From the NCBI GenBank assembly GCA_963779055.1, contig CAVZWN010000001.1:62001-126000 (forward strand): 64,000 nt of DNA, in the 5' to 3' direction. Positions 8,163 through 16,172 of the stretch are shown here, piece after piece; the first letter of the stretch is position 1; the number at the start of each line of letters is the position of its first letter. A program made the position numbers and the translations under genes. The DNA is from Sulfurimicrobium sp963779055. Its GTDB lineage: Bacteria > Pseudomonadota > Gammaproteobacteria > Burkholderiales > Sulfuricellaceae. The notes below the pieces were generated by a model. The model did no database searches. It had not been told where the DNA came from and worked only from the letters and a program-made list of their open reading frames with translations.

Positions 8163-9290
8163 TCAGACCATCCTTTTTTTGAATCGAAGCGAGCTAACCA
8201 GTAAAAGTGCCGTACCCAGCACCGCCAGGGCGGCGAACTGGGGCCACAGGATTTCCCAGCCGCTGCCCTTGAGAAAAATGTCCCGGATGATGACCAGGAA
8301 GTAGCGCAGCGGGTTGAGATAGGTGAGCCACTGGGCCGGTTCCGGCATGTTCGCGATCGGGAACATGAAGCCGGACAGCAGCACCGCGGGCAGATAAAAG
8401 AAAAACGACGACATCAGCGCCTGTTGCTGGGTCTGGGAAATGGTGGAAATGAACAGCCCGATGCCGATGGTGGACATCAGGTACAGCCCGGCGCCGAACA
8501 GCAGCAGCCCCAGGCTGCCGTGGATCGGCACGTGAAACCAGTTGATACCGATGGCGGTGACCACCAGCACGTCGATGAAGCTGATCAGCACGAAGGGCAG
8601 CGTCTTGCCGAGGATCAGCTCGAAGGGGCGGATCGGCGTCACCATCAGCTGCTCCATGGTACCGATTTCGCGCTCGCGCACGATGGCCATGGCGGTGAGC
8701 AGCAGGGAGATCAGCAGCACCACCACGGCGATCACGCCGGGAACGTTGAAATAGCGGCTTTTCAGGTCGGGGTTGAACCAGGCGCGCGAACGCAGTTCGA
8801 TGGGGTTGGCCGGCGGCTGCGCCAGCTGGGTCAACTCGACCGGGGCAGGGCGTGCCCGGGAGAATTCCTGGGTGATGCGCTGGGCATAATCCATCGCCAC
8901 CGTGCCGGTGTTGGAATCGGTGCCGTCGACGATGGTCTGGATCACCGCCTGCCGGCCCGAGCGCAGGTCATCGGCAAAGCCGCGGTTGATCTGGATGCCG
9001 ATGGTGGCCTTGCCGCGGTCGAGCAGTTCGCCCAGTTTTTCAGGGTGGCTGGTATTTTCCACCACGGTGAAATAGCCGGAGGCCGTGAAGCGCTCGATCA
9101 GCGCGCGGCTCTGCGGGCTCTTGTCGAGATCGCAGACCGCAGTCCTGATGTGGTCCACGTCGGTGGTCACGGCATAGCCGAACATGATCAGCTGGATCAC
9201 CGGCATGACGAAGATCAGCGCTTTCATGCGCGGGTCGCGCAGCACCTGGATGAATTCCTTCACCAGCATGCGGTAGATTCTTTCCCACAT
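8163..9290 (-). CDS. ABC-2 type exporter permease (second of pair)
   Basis: 375 residues. It has the ABC-2 permease layout: an N-terminal cytosolic segment KEFIQVLRDPRMKALIF, one membrane helix, a large extracytoplasmic domain (residues about 50-170), then five hydrophobic segments. The conserved VREREIGTMEQLMVTPI loop lies between helices. GGAGG precedes the ATG at 9290; the frame opens earlier but lacks a ribosome site there. It pairs with the adjacent permease and the two ATPases upstream to form an exporter of the YbhFSR/YhhJ-RbbA type that works with an HlyD-like adaptor and a TolC-like channel. The substrate is unknown. Confidence 0.9.
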   Translation of the reverse strand: MWERIYRMLVKEFIQVLRDPRMKALIFVMPVIQLIMFGYAVTTDVDHIRTAVCDLDKSPQSRALIERFTASGYFTVVENTSHPEKLGELLDRGKATIGIQINRGFADDLRSGRQAVIQTIVDGTDSNTGTVAMDYAQRITQEFSRARPAPVELTQLAQPPANPIELRSRAWFNPDLKSRYFNVPGVIAVVVLLISLLLTAMAIVREREIGTMEQLMVTPIRPFELILGKTLPFVLISFIDVLVVTAIGINWFHVPIHGSLGLLLFGAGLYLMSTIGIGLFISTISQTQQQALMSSFFFYLPAVLLSGFMFPIANMPEPAQWLTYLNPLRYFLVIIRDIFLKGSGWEILWPQFAALAVLGTALLLVSSLRFKKRMV

Positions 9291-9300
9291 AATGCCTCCG

Positions 9301-10425
9301 TCAGGCCAGTTTTTTGCGGAACTTGCGCAAGGCGACAGCGAACACCACCATGGCAAACATTCCGAGGAAAATCAGGTCGTCCGCCACGAAAGCAGGCGGG
9401 CTGGCCTTGAGAAAAATATTCTTCAGCACTTCAACGAAATAGCGCGCCTGCACCACGTGGGTGACCACTTGCAGGAAGCGCGGCATGTTGTCGATGGAGT
9501 AGAGAAAACCGGAGAGCAGGAAAGCCGGCAGAAAAGTGACGACCATTGCCAGCTGGCTTGCCACCAGCTGCGACTTGGCGATGGTGGAGACCAGGATGCC
9601 GAGACTCAGCCCGCCCACCAGGAACATTGCGGTGACGCCGAGCAGGAAGATGAAGCTGCCGCGCAGCGGCACATCGAACACCCATACCCCCATCGCCACC
9701 GAGAACAGCACGTCCAGCACGCCGATCACGAAATACGGCGCCATCTTGCCGAGGAACAGCTCGATCGGCTGCACCGGCGTGGCGATCAGCTGTTCCATGG
9801 TGCCGCTCTCCCATTCGCGCGACACGGTGAGCGAGGTGAGCAGGGCGGTGATTACCGTCATGATCACCGCGATCAGGCCGGGAATGATGAACCAGCGGCT
9901 TTTCAGCTCGGGGTTGTACCAGACCCGCAGGCGGTTATCCACGGCCAGCTCGATTTTGCTGCCCAGTTGTGCCGTGCTGAAGCGGTTGGTGATGGCCTCG
10001 GCATAGCCCATGGCGATGGTTGCGGTGTTGGCGTCGGAGCCGTCGGCCAGTAGCTGCACTTTCGTGCTGCGGCCCTGCTCCAGGTCGCGTGCGAAGTGCC
10101 GCGGAATCACCAGCGCCAGGTGTGCCTTGCCCCGGTCGAGCTGGGCGCGTACTTCGGCATGGCTTTGTGCGGCGGCCACCACGCTAAAGTAGCTGGAGGC
10201 CGGGAAGCCTTCCAGGTATTGGCGGCTGGCGGCGCTCTGGTCCTGATCATAAACCACCAGGTTGAGCGTCTTGATGTCCATGGTGATGGCGTAGCCGAAC
10301 AGGATCAGCAGAATCAGCGGCATCAGGAACGCCATCGCCAGCGAGCGCGGGTCACGGATGATGTGGATGAATTCCTTTTTCACCAGCGCCCACAGGCGGA
10401 TGCGGGAAAAACGCGGTGTCGTCAT
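9301..10425 (-). CDS. ABC-2 type exporter permease (first of pair)
   Basis: 374 residues with the same layout as its downstream neighbour: LVKKEFIHIIRDPRSLAMAF at the N-terminus, a periplasmic domain between helix 1 and helix 2, and the cytosolic signature SREWESGTMEQLIATPVQP. The two permeases are clearly paralogous and probably form a heterodimeric pore. The start ATG overlaps the stop of the upstream ATPase by four bases (10422-10425), and the next permease starts about ten bases after its stop, so the genes are translationally linked. Confidence 0.9.
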   Translation of the reverse strand: MTTPRFSRIRLWALVKKEFIHIIRDPRSLAMAFLMPLILLILFGYAITMDIKTLNLVVYDQDQSAASRQYLEGFPASSYFSVVAAAQSHAEVRAQLDRGKAHLALVIPRHFARDLEQGRSTKVQLLADGSDANTATIAMGYAEAITNRFSTAQLGSKIELAVDNRLRVWYNPELKSRWFIIPGLIAVIMTVITALLTSLTVSREWESGTMEQLIATPVQPIELFLGKMAPYFVIGVLDVLFSVAMGVWVFDVPLRGSFIFLLGVTAMFLVGGLSLGILVSTIAKSQLVASQLAMVVTFLPAFLLSGFLYSIDNMPRFLQVVTHVVQARYFVEVLKNIFLKASPPAFVADDLIFLGMFAMVVFAVALRKFRKKLA

Positions 10426-11378
10426 GCTTTCTCTCCCTGTGCGCGCTGCCGGTCGTCCTGTTCGATCAGGGAAACGAATACGTCCTCCAGCGAAGGCGTG
10501 ACCTGCCGGATGACCTGTACTGCGAAGCCCTGCTGCGCGAGAAAATTATTCAGCGCCGGGATCGCCGCAGCCGCATTGCTGACCACCGCATGCAGGGCAT
10601 CGCCGAACAGGGCTACATCCTGCACCAGATCCGAGTCTTCCAGCCGTTCCAGCGCATCAAAGGGGCGGTCAATACGAATTTCAAGAATATCCTCTGGAAT
10701 CAGCGTCTTGACTTCTGCCGGCTTGCCCTTGGCGATCATCCGGCCGCGGTAGATCAGCGCCAGTTCGTCGCAGTATTCCGCCTCCTCCATGTAGTGGGTG
10801 GTGACGAACACCGTGGTGCCGCGATGCGACATCTGCGCGATCAGGTCCCAGAACTGGCGCCGCGACAGCGGGTCCACGCCCGAGGTGGGCTCGTCCAGGA
10901 ACAGGATCGGCGGCTCGTGCAGTACCGCGCAGCCCAAAGCCAGGCGCTGTTTCCAGCCACCGGCCAGCGAGCCGGTCAGGTTGCGCCGCTTGTCGGCCAG
11001 CCCCGCCATCTCCAGTACCCAGTCCTTGCGTTCCTTGCGTTTGGCCCTGGGCACGTTGTAGATGCCGGCGTAGAAGTCGATGTTCTCTTCCACGGTGAGG
11101 TCGTCGTAGAGCGAGAATTTCTGCGACATGTAACCGATATGGCGCTTGATGGTCTCGGATTCGCTCATGACATCAAAGCCCGCCACCCGGCCCGCGCCCG
11201 AACTCGGCAGCAGCAGGCCGCACAGCATGCGGATGGTGGTGGACTTGCCCGCGCCGTTGGGGCCGAGAAAACCGAACACCTGACCTTTTTCAACCGTGAG
11301 CGAGACGCGGTCGACGGCGACAAAATCGCCGAACACCCGAGTCAGGTCGCGCACTTCGACGGCGTAATCCGTGTTCAT
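10422..11378 (-). CDS. ABC exporter ATP-binding protein (second ATPase)
   Basis: 318 residues. It contains Walker A GPNGAGKST, a signature LTGSLAGGWKQRLALGCA in which the usual LSGG is replaced by LAGG, Walker B PILFLDEPTSGVDPLSR, and the switch His in VTTHYMEEAEYCD. A roughly 90-residue C-terminal extension typical of drug/ABC-2 ATPases follows. It starts with a four-base overlap on the preceding ATPase gene. With the first ATPase it should power the ABC-2 permease pair. Confidence 0.92.
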   Translation of the reverse strand: MNTDYAVEVRDLTRVFGDFVAVDRVSLTVEKGQVFGFLGPNGAGKSTTIRMLCGLLLPSSGAGRVAGFDVMSESETIKRHIGYMSQKFSLYDDLTVEENIDFYAGIYNVPRAKRKERKDWVLEMAGLADKRRNLTGSLAGGWKQRLALGCAVLHEPPILFLDEPTSGVDPLSRRQFWDLIAQMSHRGTTVFVTTHYMEEAEYCDELALIYRGRMIAKGKPAEVKTLIPEDILEIRIDRPFDALERLEDSDLVQDVALFGDALHAVVSNAAAAIPALNNFLAQQGFAVQVIRQVTPSLEDVFVSLIEQDDRQRAQGEKA

Positions 11379-12313
11379 GCCTGCGCCTCCGCGTCATCCC
11401 GGGTCACCTGGTGAATGAACACGTCTTCCAGCGTCGGGGTGATGATCTTTTCCGCCCGCACGGCGATCCCGGCCTCCTGCAATACCGTCCTGGCCTGTTC
11501 CGCCTCGCTCTCGTCAGCGGCATACAGGTGCAGCAGGCCGCCGAACAGGCTGATGCGGTTCCAGCCCAGCTTTTCGGCAAGGATTTCCCGGGCGGCGCGC
11601 GGACGCTCGGTTTCCAGCTCCAGCAGCAGGCCAGGAATCCCTTCCTTGAGTTTCTGCGGCGTGTCGCACTGGATCAGGCGGCCGCGGTGCATCAGGCCGA
11701 CGCGCGTGCAGCGTTCGGCTTCGTCGAGGTAGGCGGTGGAGACGAAGATCGTCACCCCTTCCTTGAGCATGGCGTAGAGAATGCGCCAGAAATCGCGCCG
11801 CGATACCGGGTCGACGCCGTTGGTGGGTTCATCGAGAAACAGGATCTCCGGCTTGTGGATCAGGGCGCAGGCCAGCCCCAGCTTCTGCTTCATGCCGCCC
11901 GAGAGATTGCGCGCCAGGCGCTTCCGGAACGGCGTCAAATAGGAAAAGCCGAGCAGGCGCTCTTCCAGCGGCTCGCGCTCGCGCCGCGGCACTTCGTACA
12001 GGTCGGCATAGAAGCGCAGGTTCTCTTCCACCGTGAGGTCGCCATAGAGGCCGAAGCGTTGCGACATGTAGCTGATGCGCGACTTGATCTGCTCCTCGCC
12101 GCCCTGGATGGGAAAGCCCGCCACCGTTGCCGAGCCTTCGCTGGCCGCGAGAATGCCGGTCAGGAGGCGCATGGTGGTGGTCTTGCCTGCGCCGTCCGGC
12201 CCCACCAGGCCGAAGATTTCCCCGCGCCGCACTTCCAGGTCGAGCCCGCGCACCGCCCACATGTCACCGAAAGTGCGCCCCAGCCCGCTGGCCTGGATGG
12301 CGATATCGCTCAT
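11375..12313 (-). CDS. ABC exporter ATP-binding protein (first ATPase)
   Basis: 312 residues with Walker A GPDGAGKTT, signature NLSGGMKQKLGLACAL and Walker B EILFLDEPTNGVDPVSR. The switch position reads VSTAYLDEAERC, where the usual catalytic His is replaced by Ala (STA instead of TTH). If real, one half of the ATPase pair would hydrolyse ATP poorly, as in other asymmetric ABC exporters. It overlaps the HD-GYP gene upstream by four bases and the second ATPase downstream by four. Paralogy to the second ATPase is plain from the shared core and C-terminal extension. Confidence 0.92.
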   Translation of the reverse strand: MSDIAIQASGLGRTFGDMWAVRGLDLEVRRGEIFGLVGPDGAGKTTTMRLLTGILAASEGSATVAGFPIQGGEEQIKSRISYMSQRFGLYGDLTVEENLRFYADLYEVPRREREPLEERLLGFSYLTPFRKRLARNLSGGMKQKLGLACALIHKPEILFLDEPTNGVDPVSRRDFWRILYAMLKEGVTIFVSTAYLDEAERCTRVGLMHRGRLIQCDTPQKLKEGIPGLLLELETERPRAAREILAEKLGWNRISLFGGLLHLYAADESEAEQARTVLQEAGIAVRAEKIITPTLEDVFIHQVTRDDAEAQA

Positions 12314-13173
12314 GACAGCGCTCCCTGCGCCGCGAAAAGCGCTTCACGTGCCGGACTCTGGCTGATCACCGCCACGATTTCCGGATCGAAGTGGCTGCCT
12401 GCGACTTTGACAATGCTACTCAGCGCCTGCTGCGCTTTTACCTCGTCGCGGTAGCTGCGTTTGCTGGTCATGGCGTCGAATGCGTCCGCCACGGCAATGA
12501 TGCGTGCCGCGAGGGGGATGGCGGTTCCGCGCAGCCCGTCGGGGTAGCCGCTGCCGTCGTAGCGTTCATGATGATGGCGCACTGCGGTGGCGTGGCGGCG
12601 CAGCAGCGGGATGGCGCGGAGAATGTCCGCACCGGCGGCAGGATGCTTCTGCACTTCGGCAAATTCCTCGATCGTGAGGCGGCCAGGTTTTGTCAGAATG
12701 CGGTCGGGAATCCCGATCTTGCCCAGATCGTGCAGCAGCGCTGCCTCGCCGATATGGGTCACTTCGGTTTCGGGCAGGTCCATGGCGCGGGCGATGAAAC
12801 GGGCGTAGTGCGCCACCCGGCGTCCATGGCCACCGGTATAGGCATCCCTGAGGGCGAGGGCGCTGTCATAGGCCAGCAGCACGGCTTCGTATCCCCGGTG
12901 CTTTTCTTCCATCAGGCCGGCCACCCTGCGCCGGCTGCTGCGCAGCACCATGGCCCATAGCAACATGCTCAGCAGCAGGTAAATGATGCCGCGCACCAGC
13001 AGGGGCATGAATCCATAGCGATCAGCCATGTCCAGGTGAAAGGCCGCCATCTCGCCGGCCACCACGACCACGGCGATGGAAAGCATGTTAATCAGCAGGG
13101 CGCCGCGGTCGCGCTGTTCGAGGCGCTCCAGCGCAAGCCGGTCCTGCTCGAAAAGTCTGGCTGCGAGAATCAC
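12310..13173 (-). CDS. Membrane-anchored HD-GYP domain phosphodiesterase
   Basis: 287 residues. Two hydrophobic helices (about 28-46 and 56-77) precede an HD-GYP domain from about residue 100. The metal/catalytic motifs are intact: LLHDLGKIGIPD (H148, D149), HHHERYDGSGYPDGL with GYP at 209-211, and ARIIAVADAFDAMTS. Enzymes with these motifs hydrolyse cyclic di-GMP (some act on related dinucleotides) to linear products. The gene overlaps the hlyD-like gene and the first ATPase by four bases each, so it is an integral part of the exporter operon. A link between cyclic-dinucleotide signalling and export is inferred. No separate sensor domain is seen beyond the short membrane anchor. Confidence 0.9.
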   Translation of the reverse strand: MILAARLFEQDRLALERLEQRDRGALLINMLSIAVVVVAGEMAAFHLDMADRYGFMPLLVRGIIYLLLSMLLWAMVLRSSRRRVAGLMEEKHRGYEAVLLAYDSALALRDAYTGGHGRRVAHYARFIARAMDLPETEVTHIGEAALLHDLGKIGIPDRILTKPGRLTIEEFAEVQKHPAAGADILRAIPLLRRHATAVRHHHERYDGSGYPDGLRGTAIPLAARIIAVADAFDAMTSKRSYRDEVKAQQALSSIVKVAGSHFDPEIVAVISQSPAREALFAAQGALS

Positions 13174-14174
13174 CGGGCAGCCCCGTCCCCGCTGGCGATA
13201 TCCACGTCTGCCGGCATGCCGGGCTTGAGCGTGCCGTCACGGTTATCCAGCAGCACATTCACCGCGAACACCAGCTTTACCCGTTCTTCCTGGGTTTGCA
13301 CGTTCTTGGGCGTGAATTCGGCCTGGGACGAAACGTAGCTCACCCGGCCCGCGAATTCGCGTCCCGGATAGGTGTCGATCCTGACCGTTGCGGCGGCGCC
13401 CAGGCGCACCTTGCCGATCAGGTTTTCCGGGATATAGACGCGCACCCAGGGCCGGGAAATATCGGTGACCGTCACCACCGGGCGGCCCGCGCCCAGCGTT
13501 TCGCCCACTTCTGCATGGGTACGGGTGATCACGCCTTCCACCGTGCTTCTGACCTGCAAATCCTCCCACGCCACGCGGGCGGCGGCTGCCGCTGCCTGCG
13601 CTTCGCCGAGCTGCGCCCGCGCCGCATTGACGAGTTCGGGCCGGTAGCCGCTTTGCAGCAGCTTGAGCCGTGCCTGCGCGGCGCGATGCTGCTCGCCTGC
13701 CACGGCGGCGGCTGTGCGATCCTTGTCGCGCCGCTGCTGGCTGACCGCGCCACCGGTGAAGAGCGCTTCGGAGCGCCGGGTCTCTTCATTCAGATTGTCC
13801 AGACTGGCCCGGGCCAGGTCAGCCTGGGCTTTTGCCTCGGCGATTTCCTGCGGACGGAAGCCCTGCTCCAGGTCTCTGAGGCGCGCCTGGGCGGCCTGCA
13901 CGGCGGACTCGGCCTGCTGCAGCCGGGCGGCCGCCTCGCGGTCGTCGAGCGCCGCCAGCAGTTCACCCGGTTTGACATGGCTGCCTTCCTCGACCGGACG
14001 CTTGCCCAGAATCCCCGGCATGCGGAAAGCTGCGGCGATTTCGGTTGCATCCACCGTGCCCGAGGCGGTGACCTTGCTGCCGTCCGGCTTCGCCTGCCAG
14101 GGCGCAAATTTCGACAGCACCGCCGCGCCAATACCGACGGCCAGTATGCCGGCGATGACTATTTTCTTGTTCAT
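13170..14174 (-). CDS. HlyD-family membrane fusion (adaptor) protein
   Basis: 334 residues. One N-terminal membrane anchor (IVIAGILAVGIGAAVLS) is followed by a lipoyl-like half motif, a long coiled-coil hairpin rich in Ala/Gln/Arg (residues about 75-190), the second lipoyl half, and a beta-barrel domain with PWVRVYIPENLIGKV and the closing GTLKPGMPADVDI. This is the usual adaptor bridging an inner-membrane ABC exporter and a TolC-like channel. It lies downstream of the tolC-like gene by about 90 bases, and its stop overlaps the HD-GYP start (ATGA). Confidence 0.92.
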   Translation of the reverse strand: MNKKIVIAGILAVGIGAAVLSKFAPWQAKPDGSKVTASGTVDATEIAAAFRMPGILGKRPVEEGSHVKPGELLAALDDREAAARLQQAESAVQAAQARLRDLEQGFRPQEIAEAKAQADLARASLDNLNEETRRSEALFTGGAVSQQRRDKDRTAAAVAGEQHRAAQARLKLLQSGYRPELVNAARAQLGEAQAAAAAARVAWEDLQVRSTVEGVITRTHAEVGETLGAGRPVVTVTDISRPWVRVYIPENLIGKVRLGAAATVRIDTYPGREFAGRVSYVSSQAEFTPKNVQTQEERVKLVFAVNVLLDNRDGTLKPGMPADVDIASGDGAAR

Positions 14175-14261
14175 GAATTTGCTCCTTGCCTGTTCGAGTA
14201 CGCCAGATTAATGCTTCCTGCGATCGCAGAGCGGGGCGGCACTGCAACGTCCCCACTCCGC

Positions 14262-15686
14262 TCAGCCGGGTTGCCGTTGGTGCCGGTTTCGCAAAAATGC
14301 CACGAGAGGTACTGCGCGAGTGTGCGGGCCTCCAGGCTGGATACAGCGCCAGGGCTTGCGGTCTCCTCCGGCAGCGGCTGGCCGGAAACTGCCGGGCGCG
14401 AGTTCGCCGGTGGCGCGCAGCAGACGCGCCTGGCTTACGGTGATGTCGTATCCGGCCTGAAGGCGGTTGGCCGAGGCGGACCACAAGGCGGTTTCCGCGC
14501 CGAGCAGGTCGGTGATGGTGTTTTCGCCGCTGTGGTAGCGCAGGGTTTCGATGCGCAGCGCTTCGGTGGCCTCTGCCTCTCCCTGGGTGGCGGCTTCCAG
14601 CCGGGCCTGCGCTTCGGACAGGGCGCCGAATGCCTGCTCGATTTCTGTCGCAATCCGGTTGCGGACATCTTCCTGTTGCAAGGCATTTTGCCTTTGTTCC
14701 AGGCTGGCTTGCTCCAGCTTGCGCTTGCGGATATCGCCATCAAACAGCGGCAAGGACAATTGCACGCCCATCTGCCAGTCGTCGTAAGTTTTCCAGGTCC
14801 CTCCGGCGCTTTCTTGCGCCTTTGCCACCAGATTGATCTGCGGCATGCGGTCGCCGCGGGCGATGGCGACTTTTTCCTGCGCCGCTTTGCCCATGGCGTC
14901 CAGCCGGAGAATATCCGGGCGCTGTTGCAATCCATGGTGCATGGCTTCTTCTGCAGAAACGGGCAGAACCGGCGAAGTCGCGCTCAACCCGGACAGGACC
15001 GGCGCCACTCCGTTTTCTCCCAGCAGGGAAGCCAGCAAGGACAGCGCATCTTTCTCGCCCCGCACGACAGACACCCTGTCGTAGCGCGCCTGGGAGAGCT
15101 GGGTTCGCAGGCGGATCAGCTCCAGCCGCGCGGCCCGTCCCTGCTGGATGCGCAGGTCAATATTTTTTTCCTCGTGCTGTAGTGCCTTGATGCGTGCGTC
15201 CAGCACTTTGCCGAGTTCACTGAAATGCAGCGCCTTGGTATAGGTGGCGACAACATTGAACAGCAGATCCTGTCCGCCGGCACGCAGCGCCTGGACGGAA
15301 ACTTCCCGGTTGTGCCCGGCCAGTGCCTCGCCGGCCACCAGCTTGCCGCCGCTGTAGAGCGGCAGGCTCAGCGCCAGCCCGAGCGTGGAAATGTCCGTGT
15401 CCATGGGCGGAAAAACGCCCGCTTCCCGGATCGGGGTGACGAAGGTGGGATAGGCGTAGCGGGTATAGGCGGCGTTCAGGTCGACCTTCGGCAGATGCTG
15501 GCTGCGGGCGATATCCTGCTCCAGTGCCTGCTTGTCGATCTCGATTTGCTGGCTTCTGATGGCCGGGTTGGATTGCGCGGCCCGTTCCATCGCTTCCCAG
15601 AGGGATAGGGCGTCATTTGCAAAGGCCGCATTCCCCGTGGGGAGAAGCAGCCCTAACAGCAGTAGCTGAGACATGGGTTTCTTCAT
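14262..15686 (-). CDS. TolC-like outer membrane efflux protein
   Basis: 474 residues. A Sec signal peptide (MKKPMSQLLLLGLLLPTGNA, cleaved near AFA-ND) is followed by two OEP repeats with the typical long helices (for example QARLEAATQGEAEATEALR). The start at 15686 is preceded by AGGATGG. The last 45 residues after the usual end (RLLRATGEL) are Pro/Arg/His-rich and unlike the family, so a small indel near 14400 may have extended the frame. It is the first gene of the exporter operon and lies 39-82 bases behind the promoter/operator described separately. TolC-type trimers form the exit duct for the ABC exporter below it. Confidence 0.9.
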   Translation of the reverse strand: MKKPMSQLLLLGLLLPTGNAAFANDALSLWEAMERAAQSNPAIRSQQIEIDKQALEQDIARSQHLPKVDLNAAYTRYAYPTFVTPIREAGVFPPMDTDISTLGLALSLPLYSGGKLVAGEALAGHNREVSVQALRAGGQDLLFNVVATYTKALHFSELGKVLDARIKALQHEEKNIDLRIQQGRAARLELIRLRTQLSQARYDRVSVVRGEKDALSLLASLLGENGVAPVLSGLSATSPVLPVSAEEAMHHGLQQRPDILRLDAMGKAAQEKVAIARGDRMPQINLVAKAQESAGGTWKTYDDWQMGVQLSLPLFDGDIRKRKLEQASLEQRQNALQQEDVRNRIATEIEQAFGALSEAQARLEAATQGEAEATEALRIETLRYHSGENTITDLLGAETALWSASANRLQAGYDITVSQARLLRATGELAPGSFRPAAAGGDRKPWRCIQPGGPHTRAVPLVAFLRNRHQRQPG

Positions 15687-15724
15687 AATAACCATCCTGA
15701 ATGTTGCGCCCCTGATCATAAGTA

Positions 15725-15738
15725 AGTAATCAGTCACT
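15725..15738. promoter_or_regulatory. Imperfect palindrome, candidate repressor operator of the exporter operon
   Basis: AGTAATCAGTCACT is an imperfect inverted repeat (AGT-R-A-N4-T-Y-ACT) located three bases downstream of the -10 hexamer of the tolC-like promoter, where a repressor would block initiation. The shape resembles TetR/MarR-type operators. No regulator gene is adjacent, so the binding protein is unknown. Confidence 0.45.
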
Positions 15739-15740
15739 AA

Positions 15741-15768
15741 TCTATATTATTTATTAACTGGATGTCAA
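15741..15768 (-). promoter_or_regulatory. Sigma-70-type promoter of the tolC-hlyD-ABC operon
   Basis: On the minus strand TTGACA (bases 15768-15763) is followed after 16 bp by TATAGA (15746-15741), in an AT-rich island unlike the surrounding GC-rich DNA. It points at the tolC-like gene, whose ATG is at 15686, and the palindrome sits immediately downstream. Confidence 0.65.
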
Positions 15769-16172
15769 TGTTATATATTGATATTTAATTATTTTTACAA
15801 AGTTAGATTTATATATAGTAAGTGTTCAAATACCAAATCTGATTTGCCATGAACGCTGATGAGGGTGTCGGCATAGAAAACGGGAGGCGGCGCGATCACC
15901 GGGCGAGCCAGCATGCGCCGAAATGGGATTAGCCATTTCAAAGCCTGATTTCCGGCGCGGCGCCGAGGTGCCTGCAGGGATGGAGTCAGGCTACCCTCTG
16001 CCGAACTGCCAGGAAGTTTGACAGAAATTGCCGTAAATCCGTGTTACGCCATGTAAATCAGGGTAAAGATGATCCGGTTGGCTCTGAGGATTATCCTCAG
16101 CTTGTGCCCGGTCATCGGTTCAATCTTCCCTGTAGGCGAACATGGGGCGGGTGAACAAAAAGAGGTTCTAAC
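15769..16172. other. Intergenic region without a convincing gene
   Basis: About 400 bases between the exporter promoter and the end of macB. The left 70 bases are strongly AT-rich. The rest holds the four-fold GTAAA box at 16033-16067 and a perfect 7-bp inverted repeat CTGAGGA/TCCTCAG at 16084-16100 that could end macB transcription, though no T-run follows. The only short frame on the minus strand (about 36 codons near 15935) has no ribosome site or family features. Confidence 0.6.
16033..16067. promoter_or_regulatory. Four-fold tandem GTAAA box (CpxR-box type)
   Basis: GTAAA, GTTAC, GTAAA and GTAAA start at 16033, 16043, 16053 and 16063, an exact 10-bp period with five-base spacers. The last pair matches the classic CpxR box GTAAA-N5-GTAAA. 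The orientation relative to the leftward genes is the same as before the Spy-like gene. The nearest leftward gene is the tolC-like gene, 347 bases away, so the target promoter is uncertain. Confidence 0.65.

Noticed and set aside
15826..15940. Short minus-strand frame (about 36 codons) between box and exporter promoter
   Set aside because: No ribosome site, no recognisable features, and ends in the AT-rich promoter island.
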